The notes: generated from the letters alone by a model not told the origin. A stretch of DNA of 64,000 bases from Selaginella moellendorffii (GCF_000143415.4 NW_003314300.1:812977-876976), one strand, 5' to 3'. Shown: positions 11,440 through 23,457, counted from the first letter of the stretch. Translations and numbers: made by a program.

Positions 11440-12290
11440 GCAAAGCTCTTGGATCTCCTCCACTGTTTCAAAGACATGTTTGCCTGGGACTACAGCCAGC
11501 TTCTAGGAGTTCTCATAGACACAATCATGCATAGTATTGTGCTTTTAGAGACAGCCAAACCAGTCTATCAAAAGATGCGGCATTTAAGCCTGGCAGCTCA
11601 CTCAAAGATGAAGTTGGAGATCGAGTGACTTCTGGTAGCCGACTTTATTTACCCTTTGGAGAGCTCAGAGTGGGTGGCCAATCTCATCCCTGCATGCAAG
11701 GCAAATGGAAAACTCTGTTTATGCATTGACTTTCGAGACTTGAACAAGGCAACTACGAAAGATCATTTTCCGACTCCATTTATTGATGCGATTGTGGATG
11801 AGATGGCTGGACACCATTACTACTCTTTCATGGATGGGTTTTCAGGGTACAATCAAGCCTTGGATGACCAAACCTTGCCATCAGACTCCTATTTGGAATT
11901 CCTCACTGGAGTCCTCCTCATGCAATCAGATCTTCATTCATCCTGATCATTGAGATTTTACGGCCTTCCGAACACCTTGGGGTGTCTTCGCTTTCAACGT
12001 CCTCCCGTTTGGCTTGTGTAACGCTAGAGCTACTTTTCAGCGTTTTATGACCCACGCCTTTCACGATTTGATTGGAGGCACCTTGAGGGTGTATGGACGA
12101 TTTGTGCATGATCTTTGACTCCTTTGAGGACCACCTTGTGCACTTGTCACTCACTGCCGACAACACAGGTTCTCATTGAACCCAGCAAAGTGTAAATTCG
12201 AGGTCACTAAAGGCCGGTTCCTAGGCTTTGATGTCTCACAGGATGAAATCAAGCCCTAAGTAGCCAAGGCTCAGGAGATTCACAACCAAC
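11440..12290 (+). pseudogene. Reverse transcriptase of the Tat-like element
   Basis: The pre-RT linker reads CFKDMFAWDYSQLLG, common to Tat-type pol. RT follows: ESSEWVANLIPACKANGK, LCLCIDFRDLNKATTKDHFP, then HYYSFMDGFSGYNQ, and after a frame change FAFNVLPFGLCNARATFQRF. The position of the YxDD box reads YGRFVHDL, so the catalytic Asp pair is lost. Further on, SLNPAKCKFEVTKGRFLGF fits the thumb. Frameshifts occur near 11630, 11910 and 12100. Confidence 0.8.
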
Positions 12291-12735
12291 GTGAAGCAGC
12301 TTCACAACTTCCTCGGGCAAACGGGTTTCTTCTGTCGTTTCCTCCACAACTATACCACACATTCATGGCCTCTGATAGCTCTGCTACAACACAACATTCC
12401 ATTTGTCTGGGGTGAGTTCCAGCAACAAGCCTTTGAATCATTGAAGCAGTCACTCCACACGGCCCCGGTACTCCAACCAATAGAACGACAACTTCCTTTT
12501 GACGTTTACATCACAACGGGTACAGAGGCTTTTGGAGTATGCCTTTGCCAGTGTTCACAGCCTGGCAAGCCACCAAATGCAACATACTATGCATCACATT
12601 CATTCAACAAGACTGAGAAGAAGTACGTGGATGCGGAAAAAGAAGCAGTGGCTATTGTTTACACCTTGGAGTGATTTCGTCACTTTCTCGCTGGAGCCTG
12701 TATCCATTTCCACATCTATTTAAATATGCTGAACT
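12291..12735 (+). pseudogene. Gypsy-type RNase H, catalytic Asp lost
   Basis: The frame begins with KQLHNFLGQTGFFCRFLHNY (RT connection) and continues into RNase H: VYITTGTEAFGVCLCQ stands where a DAS motif is expected, so the first catalytic Asp is absent. NKTEKKYVDAEKEAVAIVYTLE keeps the Glu helix. The frame is broken at 12674. Downstream sequence up to about 12960 has no recognisable integrase N-terminus or core. Confidence 0.72.
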
Positions 12736-12959
12736 TTCTTTTACAGTGACCAGTTCACAGTCCTCGTACTTTATCTTGGATTGTGACCATCTAAGAGTTC
12801 CAGCCAACTTTTCACATGCGGCGGAAGCGTGTGATGGATCCGAGTGAGTTCATGGTTGTTGAAGCTACTTCCTTTGTGGTCCCAACAGCATTACAAGACA
12901 TTGCAATGTACTTGGATTCAAGTCAGTTCCCAGCAGATTCCTCACTAGTACAACAAAAG

Positions 12960-13386
12960 GCATTGGCATGAGCACTTGGTTACGGCATTGTCCTTCAAGA
13001 CATCCATCTCCGCAACCCCATTCTCCCTTGTCTATGGGATAGAGGCCATGCTTCTAGTGGAGATCCAGGTGCCATTGCTCTCACTTTCACTTCGATACGT
13101 AGTAGTAATGCAACTTAGCGATGAGGACAAGCTTCATGCACGTGACTTGGAGGTTTTTGCCTTGGAAGAACAGTGATGATCCACATTGGAACATCTCTTT
13201 TGAGGCAAGCAGAAGATCAAATCAATCATTGATCACCAGCGGTCTGCCGAACCATTCAAGGATGGTGATCTTGTTCTACTCAAGGAGTTTACGCCCAGAG
13301 GTGGAGCACATGTGCTAGTTGATGCTGATGGATGTAAGCTCCCACACGCTCACAACCACCCTCACCTCAAACGCTTCATCCGGTGA
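12960..13386 (+). pseudogene. Integrase C-terminal remnant of the Tat-like element
   Basis: The segment ISATPFSLVYGIEAMLLVEI is the conserved region after the catalytic Glu of Tat-type integrases. After frame changes, GDLVLLKEFTPRGGAHVLVD and the closing HPHLKRFIR run up to a TGA at 13384-13386, which fits the normal C-terminal end of such pol proteins. The zinc domain and DDE core are deleted. Confidence 0.7.
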
Positions 13387-14631
13387 GGCGTTCCTCTTCT
13401 CTTCTTTTTCTTTTTCTTCCTTTCTTTCACTTTACTTTCATGATTCCTTTTCTTACTTTCAGAGGGTGTTTCTCCACTGGACTATGGCTCGTGCCTTGGA
13501 TTTCATACTCATGCTGCATTGCCGTTTGTATGGAGGTTCCTCAATTGGCTCAGTTTCTGTTCTAGATTCTTTGGCCCTTTCCTTACCATTACACACCCCA
13601 CACATTCCCCTCACCCATTCCATATCACCTACACTCATAGTTCCATCACCAATCACTTCCAGCAGTGTTTCCCGCACTTATCTCTAGATGCCCGTCTTGC
13701 ATCTTTCATTCTTTCACCATCATTCACATCTCTGTTTAAGGTTACATTTACACCATACCACAGACACACATATGTGCATCAGCAGCAAAAGACACTACCT
13801 CATTTGGACATGCCATTTCTGAGATATCCTTGTGACCATTTTCCGACAATGCACTAGCTTTTCTAGAGCGACTTTCTTCCAACCAGGTGAACCTATTCAC
13901 TCAAAGCACCTAGGTGGATTTTTAGGTGAGGCCACAAAAGCCAAAGCCACTTTCTTCTACTCCAGCACTCAGTGGACACATGCCACCTCCCTTTACTGGC
14001 AACCCAGCAACCATACCGTCCTTTTCAGCTACTACCTTCTTTAGTTACTCTTATTTCAAAGACGGCCACCTTCTCAGAGTGCCACCACCATCTCAGCGCT
14101 CCACCATATCACTCCACCATATCAGTGCTGGAGCAAGTGCAGGAGTAGGAGCAAGAGTAGGTGGTTACCAGTTACCGGCTACTCCGAGAGGTCAACACTT
14201 ACTCTACGGGCCAACGGTTATTAATGGCCACCTTTTCAGAGTGCCACCACCATCTCGGCACTCCACCATACCACTCCATCTTTCATCATTTCCACACTTA
14301 CCACCCTTGGGTAACACATCCCCTCTTCTACCTCTCTTTCTTTTTTGATTTCAGCCAATCCTTGGAGCATATTAGAAGTCATCAAGAGGCTGCATTTGCA
14401 TATTACACTTTCTTGAGCCAAAATCCAGGTATGGGTTAAATTCTTTGGGTACTCACTCTTTTTCCTCTATTTTCATCCTCTTTTCACACTTTTTCTGCAC
14501 ATTTTCTTCAACTTAAGGGTCTAGTTTGACTACAAGGTTTCCCACCGGGTTTTCCTCCTTGTCTCCAAACTTCACACTTACCTCTTTTCTTTCTTTTCCA
14601 CTTTGTTTTCTGGCAATCCACCATGGTCACA
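13387..14631. other. 3' non-coding part of the Tat-like element
   Basis: No coding motif. Pyrimidine-rich sequence with internal duplications: a segment of about 55 bp starting GGCCACCTT at 14064 recurs at 14227. It lies between the pol stop and the candidate 3' LTR and is probably the element's long 3' untranslated part. Confidence 0.5.
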
Positions 14632-14822
14632 TGTTAAGGCGTGGCCACCGAGAGAGTGAGAGAGAGAGAGAGGGAATATTCTGATTCTCAGAATATTCCC
14701 CATCTTCCTTGTACAAAACCCTTGCCTCACAAGGGCAAGGGGGGGCATTTTTTATGGAGAGCATTGAAGTATTTCTTGTGTTTGAGCGAGTGTTGGGGGA
14801 GATGCCCCTCCTTCCCCCAACA
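14632..14822 (+). repeat. Candidate 3' LTR end of the Tat-like element
   Basis: Begins TGTTAAGG and ends CCCCCAACA, matching TGTT...AACA LTR ends, about 190 bp. It contains a (GA)n tract at 14651-14671, a perfect 13-bp inverted repeat at 14672-14700 (GGGAATATTCTGA, 3-nt spacer) and a GC-rich hairpin at about 14793-14820. No 5' LTR is left to compare, so the boundary is tentative. Minus-strand gypsy sequence resumes directly after 14823. Confidence 0.4.
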
Positions 14823-15360
14823 ATGATGATAGCCATTCTAGATTCTAGATTGGGTAGATGAAACTAACTTGCTCAACTTTGTTGAATTCTTCCTTGACTT
14901 TCAATTGCATGTTGGGGTTCATTCTATATACTGATTATTTCTTTTGTACAGTTTGAATAATATTTGGTCTGGAATTTTCTTTGTTGTACTTGTGGAGATT
15001 CAAAGGGCTTTTTAATACTCTCCAAAGATAATTGTGTTCTTCCCTAGTATGTGACAACATTAGCTTTCTTGAGCCAAATTTGTCCAAGAAGTACCTTATA
15101 GAAACTATGTTCTTTAGCCATTTTGAGTATAATGAAAGTGATTTTGAACTCTTAATCTGATTGGGATGTTGCAAATGATTTTAGATGGTTGTACACTTCT
15201 ATCATCAGTTATTTTGATATTGAAGGGTGTTAGTTGAATTGGTCTAAATCCCATTACTTTGTATATTGAGTATTTGATAATGTTGACACTTGCACTGCCA
15301 TCAATGATTGTTTGAGGAATTTTGTTCTTTTCTATCTAGATTAGTATGTATAGTACATCT
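14823..15360 (-). pseudogene. Protease and RT start of the minus-strand gypsy element
   Basis: On the minus strand from about 15360: PQTIIDGSASVNIIKYSIYK is a retropepsin motif with DGS at the active site, followed by PIQLTPFNIKITDDRSV. Further left, VKEEFNKVEQVSFIYPI and NLEWLSS match the segment just before the RT fingers. The RT stops at about 14830 where the plus-strand element begins, and RT/RNase H do not resume at 8470, so about 1.3 kb of pol is missing. Confidence 0.68.
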
Positions 15361-17545
15361 TCATCAAAGTTGCCAAATTGTTGGTCTTTTTCTTAAATTG
15401 AGTTCATTGTGCTTGTGTTGGTACTTGACAAATCTTGAGTAGCTGTTTCTTCAAGTATAGGGCATTTACAAAAGCTCTTAAAGGGTAAATGTGATATTTT
15501 GTTGAAGAATTTTATTTATGAGCTGTGGTTGCTTTTTATGTTTTTGTGGGAGTTGGATTGCAATTTCCTAATTATTAGTTATTTCAAGTTTGTGTTGTTG
15601 AAGATCTTCCTACACTATGTTTATAAGCTCTTTAGCTACTTACCATTCTTCTTTTAAAATTTCTTGTATTTGGTTTTGAGTTTCTTGTTCTTTAATTTCA
15701 TCATCAAGGTGTTCTTCTTGATAATTCACATACTTCTTTTGAGTTCATGTGAAAACTTAAATTTCTGGTTCATCTTCAACATTGGACTTCTTCGACTAGT
15801 TCTTTGTTGACATTCCTTGCTATTGGTGGAAGTCTTCAGTTATTAATTGCTCTGAATTGGTTGATTTATTTGATTTTGTTGTTATTAATATTGAGGTAAA
15901 AAATCCTGAGTTTGAGGTTGTTATTGATAGTTGTTTCGTGGATATACTCAAGATGGCTATTTTTATTGTTATAGTTATTGTTGATAATTTGATTGTTGAG
16001 GTCTCTATTATCAATTATTTTGGTACTACTACCGGTAGTTATTTTGCCATAAAGGTGGTCTCCATTGTTGATTTTCTTGATAAAGTTATTGATAAGCCTA
16101 TTGGTAAGCTGGTGGTCTATGGTCATTTTAGTAATCTTTTTTTTTTGTATTTTGGGTTAGGATTATAATTACTTTGATTCAGATAGTTGGATTGCCATTA
16201 TTGTTGATTTTGTTGAGGATGATTGTATTATTTTCAATTCAATGGAAGAGTTTGGGATGTATTCTCAACTTGTGTGACTTTTGCAACTCCTCAATATTGA
16301 CAAATCTTTGCAATATGTCCTTCTCTTTTGCAAATCTGACATTTAAGAATTTGTAACTTACATTCTGTTGTGATGTATCTTTCATTCTTGCATTTTGTAC
16401 ACCATAGTTTTTTGAGTTCACACTTCTTCATTGTCAAATGAGTCTTTGTTTCTTGAGGATTCAGTTTTTGAGAAATTTCAAAGCTATTTCTCGATATTCT
16501 TGATTTTCTCATAAATGTATTTGACAGTTATATCAACTTTTAAGTCATCATTGATGCTTACTATTGTGACCATTTGTTGATAAATTTTCTTTAAACCTTG
16601 TACATATGTAGCGCATGTGATCATAGGATGAGATTTGGATATACTGTCACTGTGGATCCTTGGAATCTTGGAGGATAAATGGGGATAAAATAGCTACTAA
16701 AGGCTCTCTCATCAAGCAATTGCCCCTTTTTCAGTTTGCTTAAAGGGAGAGAGATAAGGTGTGCTACAGTTGATATTAGAGCAAATGACACAGGTTCGAT
16801 TCCCATTGATTAGTGGCTACCTAAAATATAATATACCCTTGAGCAAGGTATATTCCTACCCCTAAAATTTGAAAAATCGTACGTATTGGACATCCATCCG
16901 TACGTCCTTCCTCTTGTGGAGCATCCCAAACGAAGGTATTTACTATAGGACTATGATATGGGTGGATGACTAGTTGCCTCATGGAATAGTTAGTCTACAT
17001 AATGGAAGGATTGGTAGATTCAATGGGAGGATTGGTAAATTCAGTGCAAAAATGGAAGTGTTGGTTCCCCTTGGCTCAGTAGAGGTTGTTAGTCAACACA
17101 ATGGAAGGATTGGTAGATTTAGTGCAGAAATGAAGGTGTTGGTTCCCCTTGGCTCAATAGGGGTTGTTAGTCAACATCTTATGATCACATGTGCTACACT
17201 CACCCTCCCCCCCCCCCCCTCCCCCTTTAGAGATGTTAATGTCCTCATTGACTAAGATTTGGATATACTGTCACTGTGGATTCTTGGAACCTTGGGAGAT
17301 AAATAGGGATAAAATAGCCACTAAGGGCTCTCTCATCAAGTAATTGCCCCTTTTCCAGTTGGCTTAAGGGGAGAGAAATAAGGTGCGCTACAATATACCA
17401 AATATATTTACCTTGCTTAGTTAATAAATCTTTGCAGTGTCTTGCATGGTATTTAAATTGTCATATATAATTTTCAATGTCTTTTTTACTACCTTGTTTG
17501 ATGCTCTTGAGGTGTTCAAAATTTTCAATTGTGGTTCCAGTTCAA
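15360..17545 (-). pseudogene. Gag of the minus-strand gypsy element, split by a TRIM
   Basis: Minus-strand Gag. N-terminal part at 17545-17395 reads ENFEHLKSIKQGSKKDIEN and HARHCKDLLTKQGKYIW; it continues beyond the inserted TRIM (16607-17392) with VQGLKKIYQQMVTIVSIND. Two zinc knuckles follow near 16420-16290: a first with Tyr in place of His (CTKCKNERYITTEC) and an intact second (CQICKREGHIAKIC). An Asn/Ile-rich low-complexity tail spans 16130-15820. The 5' LTR side is lost: at 17546 a different LTR begins. Confidence 0.7.
16607..17392 (+). mobile_element. TRIM-like mini LTR element, copy 1, with internal inversion
   Basis: A non-coding LTR element. The 5' LTR (16607-16768, TGTAGCGC...GTGCTACA) is followed by a primer site GTTGATATTAGAGCAAATG, then a repeated interior, then a 3' LTR ending at 17392 (GTGCGCTACA). 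Flanks are ACATA (left) and ATATA (right), a target duplication with one mismatch. About 17176-17252, which should hold the polypurine tract and the first part of the 3' LTR, is inverted compared with the intact copy at 23679-24498: the purine tract appears as a C-tract. It lies inside the minus-strand gag. Confidence 0.8.
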
Positions 17546-17679
17546 TGGTGTTATCGTATGGTAAATCACTATAGGATAAAGGGTAAAACCACATGTCCTA
17601 CATTTGGTCCTCTGATACCAAATGTAGTGCACATGGTTTTACCCTTTATCCTATGGTGATTTACCATAGGATAACACCA
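17546..17679. repeat. Long hairpin made of an LTR end and its inverted copy
   Basis: 57-bp arms, 17546-17602 and 17623-17679, are inverted copies with few mismatches. The 20-nt centre (17603-17622) is itself TTTGGT...ACCAAA and carries a Met-tRNA primer site on the minus strand (TTTGGTATCAGAG). The right arm is the terminal 57 bp of the LTR at 17623-18753. Confidence 0.85.
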
Positions 17680-18753
17680 CGAAGCGAAACCTAAACCCTC
17701 TTTATGCCACGTGTCATATACCACGTGTCCATGGGACAGTGGTGTGGAACCCGGTGTTCAAGGCCTTGGGCTATTGAACGAAGGAACTGTGCCAAACTCC
17801 CAAGCATGGAGCCAAGGAGCATTAGCACTGGAGCACGGAACGACTCCCGAGCATATATCCCAAGGAGCGAAGGGATAGGAGCCTAGAGCAACTTGGAACA
17901 ATCCTAGAGTAACCAACATCCTAATGCTAGGACTAGCACACAAAACAGAGCCAAATGGATTCTGGTGCTATTTCAACATACTGATTGCCTAACGCGAAGA
18001 CATAGGTATTCCACCAGCTAGCATGGTGTGAAATTTGGGTTTAGACCCAAGTCAGACGCAGAACAAGGACAGGCACACAAGCAGAAGCTAGACTATACCT
18101 CAAGTTGGTCGGCCATGCCACTATCCCTACTATATATTTGGAACCCCCCACAGCCTCCCCCCCCCTTCCCCCCCTTGAGGAACATATGCTTTGGGCTTTC
18201 ACCCCAAGCCTCCCTTAGTACCAGGAGTTAGTCTCTAAGACAAGTCTGAAACTTACTAAATATGGAATGGTTTTAGATTGCGAATTTGGATATGGGACGA
18301 ACACCATTGCATTCAGGACAATCTCTACATTCTTTAGATATGCCAAATGAGTAAATCTAGACACTTTCCATAAATAACATTTGGGATCGAATTGAAACTA
18401 ACACAAAGGGCATGATAGCGAGGGTGTTTGGTAGACACGATAAGCTATCATCCAGCGTTATTAAGGGACTAATCTCAATATGCGAGGGTTCTTGTCAAGT
18501 TAGTGCAAGATAGAGCAAAAGAGAACTAAAAAGCCAGGCCAAGTATATTTGGCTAAATAGACACTTAGGAATTCTATCCTTATGCTTATCCAGCCAAGTA
18601 CAGATGCAAAGTCCAATTTACTAACACTTGAACAAGAAGGACTAATAAAAGGTCTAGCAATACCGACTTCCTGCCATCGTGGCAGTAAGGTAAGAGTGTC
18701 CATAAGGACCGGCCGATAGGTAACTTTCGATACCCAAAGTCACATTTGTGACA
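17623..18753 (-). repeat. Diverged LTR of the LARD-A family
   Basis: About 1,131 bp, matching the LTRs of the element at 22304-30427 along most of its length, from TGTAGTGCACATGG to ATTTGTGACA. It is more diverged than those two. A primer site lies on its left side, so in minus orientation it is a 5' LTR. No partner LTR and no clear target duplication were found (left flank TTCAA, right flank TCCAC). Confidence 0.8.
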
Positions 18754-18759
18754 TCCACT

Positions 18760-19692
18760 TCCTGAAGGAGATATTGGAGGTGGTGGCTCAATGGCAAGGT
18801 GATGTGTGGGATTCACTTGAGTGGTGTAATGTTTATAGATGCATTGGAAAAAGATGGAAACTCCCATCTTTATTTGCCTTCCCTTGCCCACCTATAAGGT
18901 AATATTTTTCATTTCGGTCATAAATCCATTGTAGGTGAAATGAGTTATGTTTATTTGCCATCTAGTCTTAGTAGCTTCCAATAGGTGTGCTATTTTGATA
19001 CTAGCATTTTGTGCAATCGTCCTCCCATTGATGATGGCACACAACACTTTAAGCCTAGCATGATAGTTAAGCTTCAAGTAGGTGAAGTTGTCTCCTTGTC
19101 CAGATATGTAATTTAGGAGGATGTATTATTTGGGCATGCGATCTTTCTTACTCATCATGATTACTTTGCCCTCGTTATCTATGCAAAAAATCTGAGCAAA
19201 CTAAGTGAGTCCAAAAGGATGGACTCACCTGCAGAAAAGAAAAATATATTCCTTTGGGTACTACTTTTATATAAATTCGATCCTTTGCTTGACTGTTGTT
19301 TTTGCTTCAAGTAGCTCTGCATAGGTGAGTAACCCAAAGGCATTAATCCAAAACTTGTCATAGGGAGAAAGCACAAACTCCCTAAACAGCTTTACTTGGC
19401 TATAATTTGGCTCCTTGTTGTTGGATGAGATTTCCTCCATATACTCATCTTGCCTAGGCATTTTTACTGTCTGTGGAGATTTGTAGGTAAACCACTCGAC
19501 ATTAGGCGACTGGGAGATGGAGTGCAATGCCAACAGAGGTGCCCAAGAGAGGCCTTGAATCGATGGTGCAAGAGTGGAGTTGACAGCTTGTGGCAGTGGT
19601 GTGAGGACAAATTCACTCCACCCAATCGAGAGTGCACTCAACCCAGTAGGCAGTGACAATGGCATTTGCTCTTGCGCGGCCATAGGTGACAT
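18760..19692 (-). pseudogene. Unrecognised decayed minus-strand coding region
   Basis: The longest open frame is 19692-19267 (141 codons; KLFREFVLSPYDKFWINAFG, LLTYAELLEAKTTVKQRIEF). The same strand continues leftward with FCIDNEGKVIMMSKKDRMPK, then LKLNYHARLKVLCAIINGRT and MGVSIFFQCIYKHYTTQVNP, up to the LTR boundary at 18753. Stops and frame changes are common. I do not recognise the family; it could be a retrotransposon accessory frame or a host fragment. Confidence 0.4.
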
Positions 19693-19699
19693 TTAAGCT

Positions 19700-22298
19700 G
19701 CTATCCCTTAAGACTAAATCAGTTGTTAACCTTCTTCTTTTTCGAACCATATTCAAAGAAATTTGTCAAAATTTACAAAGACAGGTGTTGTAGCCCATGC
19801 CAAAAACAAATTTTTTAGGCAAGTGAGTAGGCAGGCTAATAGACAGTAGTTAACAATAAGTAGCATAATTCATTCATTGCTGCCATGAATATCAAACACA
19901 TGACTCTTTCAAAAAACTCTACTAGGAACTCCAAGCCCTAAAACAATTTCCCAAATTATAAACCTAAATATACAAATCCCTCTTTAAGATATTACCTAGA
20001 TTTTGTATAACATTGTATCTCTTTCTCAAAACACTTGATTCTCCACAACAGAAAACTAAAACAATTGAAACAAAATATCAAACACTAAATCACCAACATT
20101 GTTTCTATCCAACTTAAATTCCCCGTGTTCCTTCTGCAAAAAATAACTAAAAAAATAGGGTTTACCATCATGTTAATTCCTAGAACACACTCTTTTCATT
20201 TTTTTTATAAACCAATTCATCCACTTCCTGTCACCCTCAGAATGAATCTTGGATTCTTACAAGTTGTTTAGTGGTGATCATTCATCATGAGAAGGGAAGA
20301 AGGAAAAATCACAACCAAACGGGACAGCCATAACAAACCTGATGGCTATAACTTGCATGGACTTTTGTGTGGACTGGTAAAGGTTGTGTTGCCAAAGACT
20401 GCCCTTATGGGAAGGAGAGCTAAGCACACATAAACGAGGAGCAAAATGGCAGACAGGATTTGGTTGATTCTTGGAACTTGGAGCTTGGAAGTAGCCAAGA
20501 ACAAGAAATAGTTTGCAAGATATATGCTTCATTGCACACTAGATAGTTGCATCTGCTCATTTAATTGCGAAGGACAAGGAGTTCCAAGTGGAGTGGATCT
20601 GCAACCAAGCTCCCAGGGAAGCTCTAGGGATGCATTGGCCACTGCTTACCTTAGGTGTGGGACTAACAACATTTGAGCAGGCAAGGCATCACAAAGTTTG
20701 TTTATCATCTTGAGAGTGAACATGCTATGTCTGCGAAATACCAGAACCAACAGGAGAAGAGATCAAGCCTCTTAAAGACCAAACACTAAACACTGTAAAC
20801 AGTGGTTTTGTATTGAGTAAGACACCTTTTTTTTTCTAAAAGAACTTTATAAACCAGAATAAGTTGTTGATTAGAGGGACTTCAAGTTTCAACACGGTGC
20901 TAATGGCTATTAAGTCTTAGGTATCAGAGATTTTTAAATACTAAATTTTTTATCTCTGTAGATTCTTCAAAAAGGAGTCAATTCAGATGTCATTTACTCT
21001 GTAGACAGTATTACAGGGATCTCAGCTCCGCTGGGAGAAGCAGAGAATGGCTTTGGTTTTGGTATTGGGGTAGTTCAATCTGTTTCTTTTTATTGCTTTC
21101 TCTTAACACTATAGTTTGGAGAGATACAATTTTTTTTGTACTGTTGTATTAAATATAAAACAAAATATTTTATACTTATGTACATTCTATTTCATACTTC
21201 TCTCCAGGTAGTTCAGCATTTTTTTTTCTTCGCAGAAGTTTGCTCAATGAAAACCCAACAGTTTTGAAAAGTTCTATAAACTAAACTATAAAGATTCAAG
21301 TGAGCACGAAAGGAATAGAAAGAGGACACAAGCCCATCATCCACGGGGAGCATCTGAGTGTGACACTTTTCATGGACCAATTGCAGCTCTAGATCTTTTT
21401 ATCTGAAAAGAAAATTATAAAAATCCCTTCTCAACAACTACCTTTTTTCGAAGATCCTCTTGCTGTTTAGAAACACTAAGGGGCTTTACCTTGCTTAGAT
21501 TTGCTGTTGTCTGAACAAATTGAAAACATAAGTTAAAATAGCATAAGTATTGTACAACTTTTCTAAATAGCTCAGCAAATCAAGTTTGTAGAGCATTGGC
21601 TTCAATTTGTTCGTCTCTGTGAGCTACATCTTCAAAACATATGGATGAGCACATAGGGTAACCACACAGTATCATACCTCCAAATGGAAAGCTTTTGATA
21701 GCCTTGTAATACATTGCTGGATCTTGGCATCCACCCTATTTAATTTCTGGTAAAGACATCCATGCATGATGTTTTGAGCACAAATCAAAAGCCTCAAAAT
21801 TCAAATTACTTTCTTACAAAAGTTCTGCTTTATCATGTCTGTAATTTATGGGATAAATATTTCACAGCCACTATGCCTTCAAATAACCTGCTATATTTTT
21901 CTTCTAGTTCAACATCCAGTATAGAAGGATACCAAATGCAAAGATTGTCTTCACAATCTGAATCAAAAGGCTGAGTTTTTTTCTATACTAAAATATTCAA
22001 GAGAATACAAGTTTTTGATAAAATAAGAGTCTTTAGTTTCTGATTTGAGGGAACAACTGCATTTCTTTTCAGTGACAGTGGATGTGGGATATATCGATTC
22101 AAAGTTATTGAGGTAAAATCCAAGTGCTGAAGGCCTGGAAAACAATAAGCTTCAAACTTACAATGGGGAACTAAGAACTTGCAGTATGAAAAAAATGGTT
22201 GGCCCAAGTGGTTCTTCAAATCCATGGAGCTTGAGTTGCCATCAAGAAGCCATCCATCCCCAAGCTCTTGAAGGAAAGCATGGATATATTCTGGAAGT
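19700..22298. other. Mostly non-coding, two exon-like fragments
   Basis: No complete gene. About 20960-21090 on the plus strand, after an acceptor-like CTCTGTAG, reads ILQKGVNSDVIYSVDSITGI followed by SAPLGEAENGFGFGIGVVQ. About 22298-21983 on the minus strand reads ITLPEYIHAFLQELGDGWLL and then KFLVPHCKFEAYCFPGLQHL. Both look like exons but match nothing I can name. The second ends exactly at the insertion point of the LARD-A element. Confidence 0.35.
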
Positions 22299-22303
22299 GT
22301 TAT

Positions 22304-23457
22304 TGTAGTGCACGTGGTTTTAACCCTTTATCCTATAGTGATTTACCATAGGATAACACCACGAAGCGGAACCTAAACCCTCTTTGTGCCACGTGACAGA
22401 TGCCACGTGTCACATGCCATGTGTCCATGCCACGTGTCCATAGGAACCCGAGGTTCAGGGCCTTGGGCCACTGAACGAAGGAACGGTGCCAAACTCCCAA
22501 GCATGGAGCCAAGGAGTGACGGAACCGAACCACGGAGCAACTCCCGAGCATACAGCCCAAGGAGTGAAGGGACAGGAGCCCGGAGCGACTTGGAACAGTC
22601 CTAGAGTAACCAGCATCCCAATGCCAGGACCAACACGCAAAACGGAGCCAAATGGAGTCTGGCACTATTTTAGCATACCGGTGGCCTAATGCGAGGATAT
22701 GGGTACTCCACCAACTAGCATGGAATGGAACTTAGGCTTAGACCCAAGCCGGACGCAGAACAAGGACAGGCACGCAAGCGGGAGCTAGACTATGCCTTAG
22801 GTTGGTCGGCCATGCCCGACCTACCCACTATCCCTACTATACATTTGGAACCCCCCACAGCCCCCCCCCCCCCCCTTGAGGAACACACGCTTTGGGCTTT
22901 CACCCCAAGCCTCCCTTAGTATCAGGAGTTAGTCTCTGGGACAAGCTCGAAACTTACTAAATATGGAATGTCCCTAGATTGCGAATTTGGACACGGGACG
23001 AACACCATTGTGTTCAGGACGATCTCTACATTCCGTAGATATGCCAAATGAGCAAATTTGGACACTTTCCATAAATAGCATTTGGGACCGAAATGAGACT
23101 AACACAAAGGGCATGATAGCGAGGGTGTTTGGCAGACACGGTAAGCTATCATCTAGCAATATTGAGGGACCAAGCTCAATATCGCGGGGGTTCCTAACAC
23201 TAGCAAGTGCAAGCCAACATCATGAGTTTCTCATCACCGTATCAAGTCTGCTTGACTAAATGACAACTTAGGATTTCCTTCCTTAGTGCCCTTCCGATCT
23301 AAGTGCACATGTGATGACCAGTTTCTCAACTAGCTTAGGTGGAGACTGATAACGGGCCCAGCAATACCGACCTCCTGCCATCGTGGCAGTAAGGTAAGAG
23401 TGTCCGTAAGGACTAATCGACAGGTAACTTTCGATACCCGAAGTCACATACGCGACA
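22304..23457 (-). repeat. LARD-A 3' LTR
   Basis: 1,154 bp, plus-strand ends TGTAGTGCACG and ACGCGACA. It differs from the other LTR by a few substitutions and by the length of a C-tract at about 22856-22876. It has a short inverted repeat near its end (TATCCTAT/ATAGGATA). Confidence 0.9.
22387..22442. promoter_or_regulatory. Cluster of G-box motifs in the LARD-A LTR
   Basis: Three CACGTG palindromes in CCACGTG context plus a CCATGTG variant lie within about 55 bp; the same cluster is at 29362-29417 in the other LTR. G-boxes bind plant bZIP and bHLH factors. Binding in this context is inferred. Confidence 0.5.

Noticed and set aside
18774-18810. Pol III A-box-like TGGCTCAATGG suggesting a SINE
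   Set aside because: No B-box at the right distance, no A-tail and no target duplication.
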